Origin: Streptomyces toxytricini
GTDB taxonomy: Bacteria > Actinomycetota > Actinomycetes > Streptomycetales > Streptomycetaceae
Direction of reading: 5' to 3'
Assembly: GCF_014649915.1 (NCBI RefSeq)
Contig: NZ_BMTY01000013.1
Location: 21,679 to 85,678, forward strand
Length of the DNA stretch: 64,000 nt
The notes below the pieces were generated by a model. The model was given only the letters and a program-made list of their open reading frames with translations. It made no database searches and was not told the DNA's origin. Of the stretch, positions 62,991 through 64,000 are shown in pieces (within the stretch, counting starts at the first letter, position 1; every line of letters begins with the position of its first letter). The translations under genes were made by a program, and so were the position numbers.

Positions 62991-64000
62991 TTACTCCACG
63001 GCCCCGTACGCCCCGTCGGTCTCGTCGGTCTCGTCGGTCTCGTCGGTCCCGCCGGCCCCGGCCGGGGTGGCGGCGGTGAGGCCCTCGGCGGTGCGGATCG
63101 CGTCGCGGTAGGCGCGGGCCGCCGCCCGCAGGGCCGTCTCCGGGTCGGTGCCCTCCGCCTCGGCGCGCGCCGCGAGCCGCAGCAGCTCGTACCCGACGCC
63201 CTCGCCGGCCGGCAGGGCGACGGCCACCCCGCCCGCCCGCGCCCGCCCGGCGAGCTTCGCCGCGAGCGCCAGGCCGGGCTGGCCGAGCGGGATCCCGTCC
63301 GTGACCGACTCGCGCCGCTTCTCGGCCGCCTTGGTGCGCTGCCAGTGCGCGCCGACGTCCTCCGCGGTCTCCGCCTCCGCGTCACCGAAGACGTGCGGGT
63401 GGCGGTGGACCAGCTTCTCGACGAGGGTGCCCGCCACGTCGTCCACGGAGAACGGCTCCTCGGGGTCCTCCTCGGCGATCCGCGCGTGGAAGACCACCTG
63501 GAGCAGGACGTCGCCGAGCTCCTCGCGCAGCTCCTGCCTGCTGCCCTCCTCGATCGCCTCGACCAGCTCGTACGACTCCTCGATGGCGTACTTCACCAGC
63601 CCCCGGTGGGTCTGCCGGGAGGTCCACGGGCACTCGCGGCGGACGCGGTCCATCACCTGGACGAGGTCGAGGAGCCGCGCCCCGGGCAGGTCGTAGGAGC
63701 CGGGCAGCAGCTCCAGCTCCGGCATGGCGACCCGGCCGGAGCCGGCGAGCCGGGCCAGGCCGTCGGTCAGCCGCCGGTCGCCCTCGCCGCCGGGGATGAC
63801 CACGATCGTGCGGCCGCCGGCGCAGGCCTCGACGAGCTCCTGCGCGTCGGGCGCGGCGAAGGCGACCTCGACGCCGGCCTCGCGCAGGTACGGCAGCTGC
63901 GGGTGGTCCGCGGCGGCGCACAGCACCTCGTCCGCGGTGCGCAGCGCCTGCCAGGCCGGCCAGGACAGCAGGCCGGGCGCGACCCGGTGGCTGACGGTCA
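62991..64000 (-). CDS. mazG: Nucleoside triphosphate pyrophosphohydrolase MazG (5' end outside window)
   Basis: At least 336 codons; the reading frame runs open through the right edge (VSHRVAPGLLSWPAWQAL), so the true start is beyond 64000. The MazG domain (about 130-260 of the visible part) has RECPWTSRQTHRGLVKYAIE, then EESYELVEAIEE and ELREELGDVLLQVVFHARIA, carrying the ExxE...ExxD metal motif. It hydrolyses NTPs to NMP and pyrophosphate, removing damaged nucleotides or altering (p)ppGpp-linked stress. The C-terminal tail has a TDE repeat made by a 9-bp DNA repeat. It lies 50 bp upstream of the P450 gene on the same strand. Confidence 0.93.
   Translation of the reverse strand, partial: TVSHRVAPGLLSWPAWQALRTADEVLCAAADHPQLPYLREAGVEVAFAAPDAQELVEACAGGRTIVVIPGGEGDRRLTDGLARLAGSGRVAMPELELLPGSYDLPGARLLDLVQVMDRVRRECPWTSRQTHRGLVKYAIEESYELVEAIEEGSRQELREELGDVLLQVVFHARIAEEDPEEPFSVDDVAGTLVEKLVHRHPHVFGDAEAETAEDVGAHWQRTKAAEKRRESVTDGIPLGQPGLALAAKLAGRARAGGVAVALPAGEGVGYELLRLAARAEAEGTDPETALRAAARAYRDAIRTAEGLTAATPAGAGGTDETDETDETDGAYGAVE

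Overview
The window is a very GC-rich, single-copy chromosomal segment that I read as Streptomyces. The clearest evidence is a tRNA-Leu with a UAA anticodon (bldA, 47756-47837, minus strand), the near absence of TTA codons, GTG/TTG starts, and two adjacent Rpf+LysM muralytic genes, the first behind a ydaO-type (c-di-AMP) leader. No prophage, IS element, CRISPR array or biosynthetic cluster was seen. Gene density and codon use look like ordinary core chromosome.

1-16.7 kb: end of a DNA-glycosylase-like gene, a secreted peptidoglycan amidase, a truncated adenylate-forming-fold protein (TIGR03089), then five LCP (LytR-CpsA-Psr) genes within 10 kb. Mixed with them are a family-2 glycosyltransferase, a hotdog thioesterase, a sugar-1-phosphate nucleotidyltransferase, an acyl-CoA dehydrogenase and a UDP-glucose dehydrogenase. 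This looks like a cell-wall glycopolymer block; parts of its gene order (LCP, TIGR03089, ManB-like, FadE, PurE, PurK, GtrA) resemble a mycobacterial region.

16.7-25.7 kb: a dipeptidase-like pseudoenzyme, the intact M19 dipeptidase, purE and purK (the last three translationally coupled), a GtrA protein, a two-component pair and a POT-family peptide transporter.

25.7-29.7 kb: a four-gene operon of secreted surface proteins. Two end in sortase-type signals (LAETG and LPQTG), one resembles the peptidoglycan-binding part of WxL-interacting proteins, and one carries a beta-sandwich domain.

29.8-38.5 kb: histidine utilisation (hutU, an M20 amidohydrolase, hutF, then hutI) interrupted by about 1 kb of tandem GC-rich repeats, with a DAP-decarboxylase-like gene and an RpiR regulator beside it.

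38.7-47.3 kb: a Cys-rich hypothetical protein, cystathionine beta-synthase, an SGNH hydrolase, an alternating repeat array, a thiolase whose 3' end is copied in a 101-bp tandem repeat, small hypothetical proteins and a Bax-inhibitor-1 protein.

47.3-64 kb: bldA, a MacB-type ABC transporter, a CFA-synthase-like methyltransferase, a type II NADH dehydrogenase behind a probable Rex operator, a frameshifted Phd-type antitoxin, the eno-divIC-DUF501-ppx run, rpfA, rpfC, a cytochrome P450 and mazG (cut by the window end).
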